Source: Fredinandcohnia onubensis
Lineage (GTDB): Bacteria; Bacillota; Bacilli; Bacillales; Bacillaceae_L
DNA length: 64,000 nt
NCBI RefSeq assembly: GCF_031181385.1
Contig: NZ_JAPSKV010000006.1
Span: 153,622-217,621 of the forward strand
Reading direction: 5' to 3'
Shown here: positions 8,887-20,794 of the stretch, piece by piece
How positions within the stretch are numbered: the first letter of the stretch is position 1
How the letters are laid out: the number at the start of each line of letters is the position of its first letter
Program-made: the position numbers and the translations under genes
The notes under the pieces: model-generated
The model's input: only the letters and a program-made list of their open reading frames with translations
Databases searched by the model: none
Told to the model about the DNA's origin: nothing

Positions 8887-9243
8887 GGAAAACAAAGGAA
8901 ATTGATTGAATTGTATCTCTCGTGTTCCTATTGTAAGCCATATCGTCAAATAAGGATTGGTAGCTTAAAATACTGGAATATCCTGTTGTTGAGGCAAAAG
9001 GTTGCTAGTGATAGCATTAAATATGTGCAAGCACGATAAAAACGAAGGGATTGGTCCATTATCAATCAAATCCGTTTAAATTATACGGGCGAAATGGAAA
9101 AGGCAATGCATCAGGCACATGGGATTGGATACAAGGATTACTGTCGAAAATTCAAAGAGCGTATGCGGGTTGAGAATAACCGAGAACAGGACTATAAACA
9201 AGGTCGAATGATTATTGCGCAAATAGGTAGAATGAACATGTAA
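8887..9243 (+). pseudogene. Probable remnant of an unidentified gene
   Basis: One frame is open from 8887 to a TAA at 9037 and again from 9040 to a TAA at 9241-9243: about 50 and 67 codons around a single stop. The second half reads as a plausible charged protein (from GEMEKAMHQAHGIGYKDY through KFKERMRVENN to AQIGRMNM). The first half has a CSYC pair. A strong terminator starts 20 bp later. No convincing start with a Shine-Dalgarno site was found: an internal ATG at 9094 lacks one. I do not recognise the family. It could be a decayed gene, a small intact gene of about 49 residues, or chance. Confidence 0.35.
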
Positions 9244-9262
9244 ATAGACATATTTCGTTTAC

Positions 9263-9290
9263 GAAACCCAGTGTTCACTCACTGGGTTTC
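9263..9290 (+). terminator. Terminator-like hairpin after the remnant
   Basis: Perfect 11-bp stem GAAACCCAGTG/CACTGGGTTTC with a TTCACT loop. The tail is only moderately T-rich. Confidence 0.75.
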
Positions 9291-9600
9291 TATATTATAG
9301 AATGAATTATCGGAATCTGTGAAAAATAAACTGAGGATTTGAATACTTACCCATTAGATAGCACCTATTCTTCCTTACATATCCTTTTATTTTATGTTAT
9401 CTTATTGATGGACAAGATTTAACTTATCCTTCTCATTTAAAGGCCACAATACATCAAAACTTATATTAAAAAAATGTATCACTAGTGTGAATGTGTAAAG
9501 GTTGATATCACTTTGAATTTGATATAAGATTGTAATGAGAATAAAATGAGAATGAAGTTTTGGCTTAATGTGTCAATACTATACAAAATATTTTCGTTTA
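9291..9600 (+). other. Non-coding stretch upstream of suf operon
   Basis: About 310 bp with no supported gene. It should contain the suf promoter, but no -35/-10 pair stands out. A short direct repeat AATGAGAAT ... AATGAGAAT lies just upstream of the sufC start region. No riboswitch was recognised. Confidence 0.5.
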
Positions 9601-9615
9601 ATGGAGGTAGTAGTT

Positions 9616-10401
9616 ATGGCAGGATCAACTTTAGTTATTAAGGATCTTCATGTCGAAATCGAAGGCAAGGAGATTTTAAAAGGGGTTAACCTTGAAATAA
9701 ACGGTGGAGAAATTCACGCAATTATGGGACCTAATGGTACAGGTAAGTCAACTTTATCATCTGCAATCATGGGTCATCCTAAATATGAGGTAACAAGCGG
9801 TAGCATCACTCTTGATGGTGAAGATGTGTTAGAAATGGAAGTTGATGAGCGTGCACGCGCTGGTCTTTTCTTAGCAATGCAATATCCAAGTGAAATCAAC
9901 GGTGTTACAAACGCTGACTTCCTTCGTTCCGCAATTAATGCACGTCGTGAAGAAGGTGATGAAATTTCATTAATGAAATTCATCCGTACAATGGATAAAA
10001 ATATGGAATATCTAGAAATGGATCCTGACATGGCTCAACGTTACCTTAACGAAGGCTTCTCAGGTGGGGAAAAGAAACGTAATGAAATCCTACAATTAAT
10101 GATGCTTGAACCTAAGATTGCAATCCTTGATGAGATTGACTCAGGACTTGACATCGATGCGTTGAAGGTTGTTTCTAAAGGAATTAATGAAATGCGCGGA
10201 GAAGAGTTTGGTTGCTTAATCATCACTCACTACCAACGCTTACTTAACTACATTACACCAGATAAAGTTCATGTAATGATGCAAGGACGTGTTGTGAAAT
10301 CAGGTGGACCAGAACTTGCACAGCGTCTAGAAGCAGAAGGATATGATTGGATTAAGAAAGAATTAGGAATCGAAGATGAAACTGTAGGTCAAGAAGCGTA
10401 A
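9616..10401 (+). CDS. sufC: Fe-S assembly ATPase SufC
   Basis: ABC-type ATPase of the SufBCD scaffold (261 residues), soluble in the cytoplasm. Walker A is GPNGTGKST near residue 38, the signature is FSGGEKKRNE near 146, and Walker B is IAILDEIDSGLD. This is the SufC pattern. The frame opens at 9568, but the ATG at 9616 has GGAGG ahead and matches known SufC N-termini. First gene of the SUF operon sufC-sufD-sufS-sufU-sufB, the main iron-sulfur assembly system of Bacillota. sufD follows after 17 bp with its own AAGGAGG site. Confidence 0.98.
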   Translation: MAGSTLVIKDLHVEIEGKEILKGVNLEINGGEIHAIMGPNGTGKSTLSSAIMGHPKYEVTSGSITLDGEDVLEMEVDERARAGLFLAMQYPSEINGVTNADFLRSAINARREEGDEISLMKFIRTMDKNMEYLEMDPDMAQRYLNEGFSGGEKKRNEILQLMMLEPKIAILDEIDSGLDIDALKVVSKGINEMRGEEFGCLIITHYQRLLNYITPDKVHVMMQGRVVKSGGPELAQRLEAEGYDWIKKELGIEDETVGQEA

Positions 10402-10418
10402 GCGTAAGGAGGATTATT

Positions 10419-13382
<2,964 letters not shown>

Positions 13383-13440
13383 GTGATTTCTCATAGCAGT
13401 TCGACATGAGGATGCCTCACATAGAATGGAGTGAAGTAGA

Positions 13441-14838
13441 ATGGCAAAGAAAATGCCTGAAATTGGCGATTATAAATATGGCTTTGCAGATAAAGACGTT
13501 TCCATCTTCCGTTCAGAACGTGGTTTAACAAAGGAAATTGTTGAAGAAATCTCTCGCATGAAAGAAGAGCCTCAATGGATGTTAGATTTCCGTCTTAAAT
13601 CCTTAGAGCATTTTTACAACATGCCTATGCCACAATGGGGTGGAGACCTTAATAGCTTAAACTTTGATGAAATTACGTATTATGTAAAACCATCTGAGAA
13701 ATCCGAAAAGTCATGGGATGAAGTTCCTGAAGAAATCAAAGCGACTTTTGATAAGTTAGGTATTCCTGAAGCTGAACAAAAATATCTTGCAGGTGTTTCT
13801 GCTCAGTACGAATCAGAGGTTGTATACCATAATATGAAGGAAGACCTTGAAGAACTGGGAATTGTATTTAAGGATACAGATTCAGCTCTTAAAGAAAATG
13901 AAGATATTTTCCGTGAGCACTGGGCGAAGGTTATTCCTCCAACTGATAACAAGTTCGCGGCTTTGAACTCAGCAGTTTGGTCGGGTGGATCATTTATCTA
14001 CGTACCACCAGGTGTAAAGGTTGATACACCGCTTCAAGCATATTTCCGTATCAACTCTGAAAACATGGGTCAATTTGAGCGTACATTAATAATCGTTGAT
14101 GAAGGTGCAAGTGTACACTATGTTGAAGGATGTACGGCTCCTGTTTATACAACAAACTCACTACACAGTGCAGTTGTTGAAATCATCATTAAAAAAGATG
14201 CGTACTGCCGTTATACAACTATTCAAAACTGGGCTAACAACGTTTATAACCTTGTTACAAAGCGTGCAGTTTGTGATTCAAATGCAACAATGGAATGGAT
14301 TGATGGTAACATTGGTTCAAAATTAACAATGAAATATCCAGCTGTTATCCTTCGTGGTGAAGGAGCTCGTGGTATGACTCTTTCCATCGCAATTGCTGGT
14401 AAAGGTCAACACCAGGATGCGGGTGCGAAAATGACTCACCTTGCTCCAAATACATCTTCTACTATCGTATCGAAGTCTATTGCTAAACACGGTGGTAAAG
14501 TAACATACCGTGGTATTGTACACTTCGGACGTAGAGCACATGGCGCACGTTCTAATATCGAATGTGATACGTTAATCATGGATAATCAGTCTACTTCTGA
14601 TACAATTCCTTATAATGAAATTTTAAATGACAATATTTCATTAGAACATGAAGCGAAGGTATCGAAAGTATCTGAAGAACAATTATTCTATCTAATGAGC
14701 CGTGGTATTTCTGAGCAAGAAGCTACTGAAATGATTGTAATGGGCTTCATCGAGCCATTTACAAAAGAGCTTCCAATGGAATACGCCGTTGAAATGAACC
14801 GCTTAATCAAGTTCGAAATGGAAGGTTCTATCGGATAA
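13441..14838 (+). CDS. sufB: Fe-S assembly scaffold SufB
   Basis: Central scaffold subunit of SufBCD (465 residues), where the cluster is built. It contains the conserved SufB segments [24 protein letters not shown] (near residues 187-205) and YVEGCTAP (near 227-234), plus [10 protein letters not shown] and the C-terminal [14 protein letters not shown]. An A/G-rich Shine-Dalgarno site (GGAGTGAAG) precedes the ATG. Last gene of the operon, with a terminator 15 bp after the stop. Confidence 0.98.
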   Translation: MAKKMPEIGDYKYGFADKDVSIFRSERGLTKEIVEEISRMKEEPQWMLDFRLKSLEHFYNMPMPQWGGDLNSLNFDEITYYVKPSEKSEKSWDEVPEEIKATFDKLGIPEAEQKYLAGVSAQYESEVVYHNMKEDLEELGIVFKDTDSALKENEDIFREHWAKVIPPTDNKFAALNSAVWSGGSFIYVPPGVKVDTPLQAYFRINSENMGQFERTLIIVDEGASVHYVEGCTAPVYTTNSLHSAVVEIIIKKDAYCRYTTIQNWANNVYNLVTKRAVCDSNATMEWIDGNIGSKLTMKYPAVILRGEGARGMTLSIAIAGKGQHQDAGAKMTHLAPNTSSTIVSKSIAKHGGKVTYRGIVHFGRRAHGARSNIECDTLIMDNQSTSDTIPYNEILNDNISLEHEAKVSKVSEEQLFYLMSRGISEQEATEMIVMGFIEPFTKELPMEYAVEMNRLIKFEMEGSIG

Positions 14839-14852
14839 TAAGAACACATGCA

Positions 14853-14890
14853 ATAACTCGTTTGAGATACTCTCAAGCGAGTTATTTTTG
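14853..14890 (+). terminator. Terminator of suf operon
   Basis: ATAACTCGTTTGAGA pairs with TCTCAAGCGAGTTAT (one T-G pair) over a 3-base loop, then T-run. Confidence 0.93.
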
Positions 14891-14917
14891 TACATAATAG
14901 TAATAGGAGGTGACTCC

Positions 14918-15766
14918 ATGATCTATATTGGTGTAACTGGCTGGGGTGACCATGATAGTCTCTATACAGCAGGAACCTCACCAGGTGATAAACTGAAGGA
15001 ATATGCCGGTCATTTTCCAATCGTCGAGGTGGATGCGTCTTTCTATGCGATTCAGCCTAAACGTAATGTGGAAAAATGGCTGAAAGACACACCTGAATCT
15101 TTTCAATTCATTGTTAAAGCTTATCAAGGAATGACAGGTCATCAACGTGGTGAGATTCCATTTGAAACAAAGGAAGACATGTTTGATGCCTTTCGTTTGT
15201 CACTTGAACCTTATCAACAAGTAAATAAGCTCGCCATGGTTTTATTTCAATTTCCACCATGGTATGATTGTAAACGTGAAAATGTAGACTACTTAAGGTG
15301 GTGCAAGCAGCAGATGGGAGAAATTCCTGTAGCTCTTGAATTCCGCCACCAATCATGGTTTTCACCACAACTAAAACAACAAACATTACAGTTTATGGAA
15401 AAAGAAGGCTGGATACATAGTATTTGTGATGAGCCGCAGGCATGCCAAGGGTCAATCCCGACAGTCCTCCATCCAACAAATCAACAAAAAACACTCGTAC
15501 GTTTCCATGGCAGAAACGTCCATGGCTGGACAAAGCCAAAAGAAGGCAATTGGCGTGATGTTCGTTATTTATATAAGTATAATAAAGAAGAGCTAGAAGA
15601 ATGGATTCACCACGTTCAGGAACTTAATCAAACAAGTGAAACCATCTACGTATTGTTCAATAACAACTCAGGTGGAGATGCAGCAGACAATGCTAAGCAA
15701 TTTATCGATATGCTCGGAATCGAATATCGAGGTCTAGCCCCGAGGCAATTAGACTTTTTTAGTTAG
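14918..15766 (+). CDS. yunF: DUF72 family protein YunF
   Basis: TIM-barrel protein of the DUF72 family (282 residues), biochemical role unknown. It shows the family start MIYIGVTGWGD, EVDASFYAIQP (residues about 40-50) and VALEFRHQSW near residue 145. The frame opens at 14888, but the ATG at 14918 follows a near-perfect AGGAGGTGA site. Gene order yunF-yunD-yunC-yunB matches the B. subtilis yun region. The 96-bp gap to the next gene has no terminator, so co-transcription with yunD is possible. Confidence 0.85.
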   Translation: MIYIGVTGWGDHDSLYTAGTSPGDKLKEYAGHFPIVEVDASFYAIQPKRNVEKWLKDTPESFQFIVKAYQGMTGHQRGEIPFETKEDMFDAFRLSLEPYQQVNKLAMVLFQFPPWYDCKRENVDYLRWCKQQMGEIPVALEFRHQSWFSPQLKQQTLQFMEKEGWIHSICDEPQACQGSIPTVLHPTNQQKTLVRFHGRNVHGWTKPKEGNWRDVRYLYKYNKEELEEWIHHVQELNQTSETIYVLFNNNSGGDAADNAKQFIDMLGIEYRGLAPRQLDFFS

Positions 15767-15862
15767 TACAAGCTATAAGCATATTTTAGATTACATACAT
15801 AAGTGAGGTACCTAAGGTGGAAAGTCCACAGCATTTTAATCAGGCAGAAGGAGGTGTAGGGA

Positions 15863-17266
15863 TTGATTGAAACCGTACATATTTATCACACAAACGATCT
15901 CCATAGCCATTTTGACCGATGGCCTAAAATCACAAAATATATCACAGAAATGAGAAATCTGCATCAAGCAAACAATGAGGAAATGCTCTTAATCGATATC
16001 GGTGACCATATTGATCGCTTTCATCCGATTTCTGAAGCATCCCATGGTAAAACGAATGTTCAACTCTTAAACCAGCTTCAATACGATTATGCTACTATCG
16101 GTAACAACGAAGGGATTACGATGTCTTATGAACATCTGGATTCCTTATATGACGAGGCAGAATTTAAGGTGTTGCTTGCAAATCTATTCGACCGAGATGG
16201 GAAGCTACCTAACTGGGCAGATCCTTACTATATTCATGTCTTGCCAAGTGGATTTAGGATCGGAATCATCGGTTTAACGGTTCATTATATTGGGCTTTAT
16301 AAGCTGCTCGGCTGGAACGTCAAAGACCCTTTGGTTATCCTACAAGAAACAATCAATGAATTAAAAGACAAAACAGATATGATTCTTTTGATGTCCCACT
16401 TAGGAATCAATGAGGATGAGCAAATTGCAAGAGATTTCCCAGATGTTGACGTGCTACTTGGTGGCCATACACATCATCTTTTAGAAAATGGGAAGAGAAT
16501 CAATAACACACTTCTATGCTGTGCGCAAAAATACGGGAATTATATCGGACATGTCACTCTTAAAATTGATACTGAACACAAAAGGCTTATTGAAAGTGCT
16601 GCAAATGTAATCCCTACGAAAACATTGTCAGAAAGTAAGGAAACAACTGAAATCCTTTCAGAGTACATGGCAAAAAGTATACACACCTTACAACATGATG
16701 TTGTTGCTGAGATTGAACAACCACTTCTAAGTGACTGGTTTGCGGAAAACTCATTTTCCAAGCTTTTAGCTGAGGTGCTTCGAGAATGGTGTGGAGGAGA
16801 CATATCCATGGTGAACGCAGGGCTATTGCTTGACTCGCTTCCAATAGGAAAGGTAACAAGAGAAGACTTGCATCGAATTTGTCCACATCCTATTAATCCA
16901 TGTAAGGTCTGGGTTAAGGGAGATGAGCTGAAGGAAATCATTTTACAGGCAAACACGAAGGAAATGGAAAATCTCAATATAAAAGGTCTAGGCTTCCGTG
17001 GAAAGGTAATGGGCAAAATGGTATATGACGGTGTAGAGCTTAAAACCTCAAAGCTTTCGGATGGATTAGACCATATTACCGATATTAAAGTCAATGGGGA
17101 GGAGCTAGATCCCGATATAACGTATTCAATCGCTACGATTGATATGTTCACATTCGGATCACTTTTTCCTGCCATACGGGATGCTAAGGATAAAAAATAC
17201 TATATGCCAGAATTCTTACGAGATCTTTTAGCTGAAAAATTAAAAACAATCAGCAAAACGTTCTAA
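15863..17266 (+). CDS. yunD: Metallophosphatase/5'-nucleotidase-type protein YunD
   Basis: Two-domain protein (467 residues) of the 5'-nucleotidase family: an N-terminal calcineurin-like metallophosphatase domain (residues 1 to about 230) and a C-terminal substrate domain. Metal-site motifs are HTNDLHSHFD (9-18), DIGDHID (45-51) and GGHTHH (near 197). The usual GNHE motif reads GNNE (80-83), so the catalytic histidine position is Asn. No signal peptide is present, so unlike UshA it should stay in the cytoplasm. The start is TTG after AGGAGGTG. The substrate is unknown. Confidence 0.85.
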   Translation: MIETVHIYHTNDLHSHFDRWPKITKYITEMRNLHQANNEEMLLIDIGDHIDRFHPISEASHGKTNVQLLNQLQYDYATIGNNEGITMSYEHLDSLYDEAEFKVLLANLFDRDGKLPNWADPYYIHVLPSGFRIGIIGLTVHYIGLYKLLGWNVKDPLVILQETINELKDKTDMILLMSHLGINEDEQIARDFPDVDVLLGGHTHHLLENGKRINNTLLCCAQKYGNYIGHVTLKIDTEHKRLIESAANVIPTKTLSESKETTEILSEYMAKSIHTLQHDVVAEIEQPLLSDWFAENSFSKLLAEVLREWCGGDISMVNAGLLLDSLPIGKVTREDLHRICPHPINPCKVWVKGDELKEIILQANTKEMENLNIKGLGFRGKVMGKMVYDGVELKTSKLSDGLDHITDIKVNGEELDPDITYSIATIDMFTFGSLFPAIRDAKDKKYYMPEFLRDLLAEKLKTISKTF

Positions 17267-17376
17267 AGATACTTAGTCAAAAGAATTAGAGAAAGATAGG
17301 TCTATGACTAGTACCATTTCAAACACAAATCACTTTCCCGTTACATAAATTAGTTAGGGAAAGGAGTGTGCTAGGA

Positions 17377-17679
17377 ATGGTCTCAATGACACCAATAGTA
17401 ATTGATAATCATCAATTTACAGCCATTACCGTTAAACTACCTAAGACAAATTTTATGGCAGTCACAAATGAAAATGGCTATATTATGTGTGGAGCTCTCG
17501 ACGTTGCACTGTTGAATGAAAAACTTAAAGAACGAGGCATTATTGCTGGTAGGGCAGTTGGTGTTCGTACAATCGAGCAATTACTGGATGCCCCTCTTGA
17601 ATCAATTACGATTGAAGCCGAAAACCGAGGCATTACAGTAGGAATGAAAGGCAAAGACGCCCTACTAAAAATGATCTAA
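17377..17679 (+). CDS. yunC: DUF1805 protein YunC
   Basis: Small soluble protein (100 residues) of the DUF1805 family, function unknown. NGYIMCGALDVALLNEK and AGRAVGVRTIEQLLDAPLE are strongly typical. A GTG at 17368 is nearer the AAGGAG site (two bases), so the ATG at 17377, ten bases away, is the better start and matches YunC proteins elsewhere. It is followed by a hairpin that overlaps the yunB ribosome-binding site. Confidence 0.9.
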   Translation: MVSMTPIVIDNHQFTAITVKLPKTNFMAVTNENGYIMCGALDVALLNEKLKERGIIAGRAVGVRTIEQLLDAPLESITIEAENRGITVGMKGKDALLKMI

Positions 17680-17756
17680 AATTAACCTGAGAAGGTATAC
17701 CATATAAAAGAATCTTGCATCACTTAAGTGTTGTCGAACAAAATAGTTATCGTACA

Positions 17757-17799
17757 TCCCCCCCTACTTGCATACACATAGCTTGTAAGGGGGGATTTT
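17757..17799 (+). promoter_or_regulatory. C-run/G-run hairpin covering the yunB ribosome-binding site
   Basis: TCCCCCCCTAC (17757-17767) can pair with GTAAGGGGGGA (17785-17795), ten pairs with one mismatch, followed by TTTT. The right arm is also the Shine-Dalgarno site of yunB (TTG at 17803). It may terminate yunC, block yunB translation, or both. Confidence 0.6.
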
Positions 17800-17802
17800 C
17801 GT

Positions 17803-18561
17803 TTGGGAAAGTACAAAGCTCGTCTACAACCAAGAAGGAAAGGGCCCTTGCCTTTCCGCTACGTCTTTATATTAACATTTGTATTTTTTATTCTCTCGAC
17901 TGTTATTGGTTTATTCATTATTAACAAAGCGATAGAGCCAGCACTTATGGCATATGCTGAAAATGAAACAAAGAAGGTTGCTGCAACAGTTATTAAAAAC
18001 GCTATTAACCAACAATTAAACGAGGAAGAATTAGTCCAAGAGGATCTAAGTATTGTACAAACGGATGAAAATGGGAAAGTGATTAGCTATAATACTCAGG
18101 TTGTCAATAAAATGGCGACAAAGACACTCGGAAATATTGAGCGATACTTAAAGTATGTAAATGAAGGTGAAGTTAATAAACTTGAATATCCTGATTTAGA
18201 AATTGAGACGGATGATGCAAGTGGACAAACGGGCTTTGTTTTTAAAGTACCCCTTGGGGAAGCAACAAATAATGCCCTCTTGGGAAACTTAGGTCCGGAA
18301 ATACCGATTCGTTTTCATATGATTGGATTTGGGGAAACAACGCCACAAGGAAGAATTGACGAGTGGGGAATTAATAATGGGTGGTTTCAATATAATGTTC
18401 TTGCGACAGTGACGATGCAGGTTATTTTACCTTTCTCAACAGGAGAGGTTGAAATTGAAACCATTATCCCCGTTATCAATCAAAACATTTTACATGATGT
18501 TCCAGATTTCTATAATAACGGTGGGGAATCATCTCCTTCTATAGAGATACCGACAAATTAG
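17803..18561 (+). CDS. yunB: Sporulation protein YunB
   Basis: Sporulation-associated membrane protein (252 residues), in B. subtilis a SigE-dependent gene needed for proper engulfment or spore formation. One N-terminal membrane segment (FRYVFILTFVFFILSTVIG, residues about 18-36) anchors an extracytoplasmic domain of about 200 residues. IPIRFHMIGFGETTPQGRID and the repeated NQN/IIPV region near the C-terminus fit the family. The TTG start is set by AAGGGGGGA seven bases upstream. That site is buried in a hairpin. Confidence 0.88.
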   Translation: MGKYKARLQPRRKGPLPFRYVFILTFVFFILSTVIGLFIINKAIEPALMAYAENETKKVAATVIKNAINQQLNEEELVQEDLSIVQTDENGKVISYNTQVVNKMATKTLGNIERYLKYVNEGEVNKLEYPDLEIETDDASGQTGFVFKVPLGEATNNALLGNLGPEIPIRFHMIGFGETTPQGRIDEWGINNGWFQYNVLATVTMQVILPFSTGEVEIETIIPVINQNILHDVPDFYNNGGESSPSIEIPTN

Positions 18562-18584
18562 CAAAAAATACTATACTAGAATAG

Positions 18585-18613
18585 TTGAATCTAAGCGAAA
18601 AATCGTATATACT
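18585..18613 (+). promoter_or_regulatory. SigA-type promoter of lysine riboswitch leader
   Basis: TTGAAT, a 17-bp spacer, then TATACT, about 45 bp before the aptamer. Confidence 0.75.
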
Positions 18614-18654
18614 AGCGAAGGAATTAATAAATGAATACACCACCTTATCGGATC

Positions 18655-18905
18655 GATGGGGTAGAGGTGCAGAAAATAAGAGTAAACTATGTGAGGATGA
18701 CAACGTAGACCATAGTTGAAAGGATTTTTTGCCGAAGCAAAAATAAACTCGTCAATGTTATTTTTGTTGGGGTTGCCTTGAAAAAGGGTAACACTGTCAT
18801 TATAGAAATGATCTATAATGGAGGGCTACTGATCGTGATGGAGGATAACATAACATTACGGAGAGTAATGATAGTTATTTTCTATCATACTCTCTTTTTG
18901 TCTTC
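18655..18905 (+). promoter_or_regulatory. Lysine riboswitch (L-box) with terminator
   Basis: Lysine aptamer landmarks in order: GTAGAGGTGC (18661-18670), GTGAGGATGAC, AAGGATTTTTTGCCGAAG (18719-18736), GGTTGCC, GGGTAACACTGTCA (18786-18799) and GGAGGGCTACTGATC (18820-18834). The P1 strands are GGTAG and CTAC. Terminator stem GAGAGTAATGATAG/CTATCATACTCTC (18861-18893) with one bulged base and a TTTTT tail. Excess lysine should stop transcription of the transporter that follows. Confidence 0.95.
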
Positions 18906-18961
18906 TAAAGAGTATCTTCTTTCACCACGCCCTCCATAAAAATACTTGGAGGAATCACATC

Positions 18962-20545
18962 ATGTCTGGAACAATATATTCAATTATCCCACCAATCATT
19001 GCACTTCTCATGGTTATTTTAACAAGAAGAGTTTTACTATCACTTGGAGTCGGCATTGTATCGGCCGCCTTCGTATTACATGGAAATGTACTTAAGAATG
19101 AAGGAGTCGGAGCTTGGCTGCAAGACGTTTTACTTACAATCTGGAATAGCATTAAAGGAGTCTTTGTTTCAGAAGGCGCACTTAATACTTGGAATGTATA
19201 TATTATTTTATTTTTATTCCTATTAGGAGTTATCACTGCCTTTATCTCCATTTCTGGCGGTAGTCGTGCCTTTGGTGAATGGGCCCAAACAAAAGTAAGA
19301 ACAAGAACGGGTGCACAGCTTTTAGCTGCTGTTTTAGGTATTATTATTTTTATTGATGATTATTTTAATGCTTTGGCTGTTGGACAAGTAAGTAGACCAA
19401 TTACAGACCGGAATAAGGTTTCTCGTGCAAAGCTAGCTTATATTATTGATTCAACATCCGCTCCAATTTGTGTTGTCTCACCGATTTCCAGCTGGGGTGC
19501 TTATATTATCGCAATCTTGGCACCTATTTTGGTCACACATGGAGTAGCAGAGTATTCACCATTATCTGCTTTTATTCAAATGATTCCGTTAAATCTATAT
19601 GTATTGGTTTCGATTTTAATGGTAATAGCTGTAGCCGTCTTTAATATTAATTTTGGTAGTATGAAAACCCATGAAAACCGTGCACTAACAACTGGGGAAG
19701 TAACAGACCCTGAAAAACCGGTATTAGGGGAATTAAAGCAGGAATTACCTCAAAGTGAGAAAGGTACTGTCGGTGATTTAGTTTGGCCGATTATTGCATT
19801 AGTTGTCGGTACGGTTGGATCCTTATTAGGGACAGGCTACAAAGCTTCTGAAGGCGATATAACCATTTTTACGATTTTTGAAAATACTGATGTAACAGGT
19901 TCGCTATTATCCGGTGGAATCCTAGGGATTATTGTTACACTTATTTTGTTCTTTGTTCAAGTTTTCGCGAAAAAGGCTTTAAACATTGGACTTCTTCCTA
20001 AGGGAATAGTTGAAGGGATAAAATCAATGCTCCCTGCTGTATACATTTTACTATTTGCTTGGGTAATTGTTGACTTAATTGGACAAATTGAAACAGGAAA
20101 ATATCTGGCAAGCCTTGTAGAAAGGTCAAATTTAAATATAGCATTTTTACCAGTGATATTATTTGTTGTAGCAGGATTTATGGCGTTTGCAACTGGAACG
20201 TCTTGGGGAACCTTTGGGATGATGCTTCCGATTGCAGGAGACATTGCAGCTGCTTCAGATATTAATTTATTACTTCCAGCCTTAGCTGCTGTACTAGCGG
20301 GTTCCGTGTTTGGTGATCATTGCTCACCAATATCGGATACAACTATTCTTTCCTCTACTGGAGCCGGAAGCCATCATATTGATCATGTAATGACACAGCT
20401 ACCCTATGCCGTCACTTCTGCCGTTATCGCTGTAGTCGGATATATAGTACTAGGTCTAACAGGCAGTACCCTATTAGGAGTGCTTACTACCATAGTATTA
20501 TTTGTTATTTTTGTTTTTACAATGAAAAACAGACAAAACGCATAG
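18962..20545 (+). CDS. NhaC-family transporter, probable lysine importer
   Basis: Membrane protein of 527 residues, NhaC ion-transporter superfamily, with about 11-12 hydrophobic segments. The family core IIFIDDYFNALAVGQV is near residues 134-149, and a second conserved segment GDHCSPISDTTILSSTGA lies near 449-466. Homology alone would suggest a Na+/H+ antiporter. The lysine riboswitch directly upstream argues instead for lysine uptake coupled to an ion, as proposed for riboswitch-linked NhaC relatives. ATG preceded by TTGGAGG. Own terminator. Confidence 0.85.
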   Translation: MSGTIYSIIPPIIALLMVILTRRVLLSLGVGIVSAAFVLHGNVLKNEGVGAWLQDVLLTIWNSIKGVFVSEGALNTWNVYIILFLFLLGVITAFISISGGSRAFGEWAQTKVRTRTGAQLLAAVLGIIIFIDDYFNALAVGQVSRPITDRNKVSRAKLAYIIDSTSAPICVVSPISSWGAYIIAILAPILVTHGVAEYSPLSAFIQMIPLNLYVLVSILMVIAVAVFNINFGSMKTHENRALTTGEVTDPEKPVLGELKQELPQSEKGTVGDLVWPIIALVVGTVGSLLGTGYKASEGDITIFTIFENTDVTGSLLSGGILGIIVTLILFFVQVFAKKALNIGLLPKGIVEGIKSMLPAVYILLFAWVIVDLIGQIETGKYLASLVERSNLNIAFLPVILFVVAGFMAFATGTSWGTFGMMLPIAGDIAAASDINLLLPALAAVLAGSVFGDHCSPISDTTILSSTGAGSHHIDHVMTQLPYAVTSAVIAVVGYIVLGLTGSTLLGVLTTIVLFVIFVFTMKNRQNA

Positions 20546-20589
20546 AATTACTATTCAAATGTTAACAATCGAACTTAACTAGTATATAA

Positions 20590-20624
20590 GAGACAAAGGG
20601 AATTAGAACCTTTGTCTCTTTTTT
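20590..20624 (+). terminator. Terminator of the lysine transporter gene
   Basis: Perfect 10-bp stem GAGACAAAGG/CCTTTGTCTC, then TTTTTT. Confidence 0.93.
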
Positions 20625-20655
20625 GTTAAAAGTAAATTTCATTTTAAAATAACTT

Positions 20656-20684
20656 TTGACATAGAGATAAAGACTGGCTATACT
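20656..20684 (+). promoter_or_regulatory. SigA-type promoter of the NSS transporter operon
   Basis: TTGACA, a 17-bp spacer, then TATACT, about 110 bp upstream of the start codon. Confidence 0.75.
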
Positions 20685-20794
20685 AATAAATAGATTATAA
20701 AAAATAATCTGAAAATAGAAAAATTTCCAACATAAGCCTAGTACTAAATGACTAATACGGTAACGGGCTAAAGCGGGAAAGGGGAGGTTTGTTT

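Noticed and set aside
9482..9560. Fur-like box in the suf upstream region (AATGAGAATAAAATGAGAATG)
   Set aside because: It is a direct repeat rather than the inverted GATAAT arrangement of Fur boxes, so no iron control is claimed.
16540..17175. Minus-strand open frame of 211 codons inside yunD
   Set aside because: Antisense to conserved YunD, Ser/Pro-rich shadow with no start signal.
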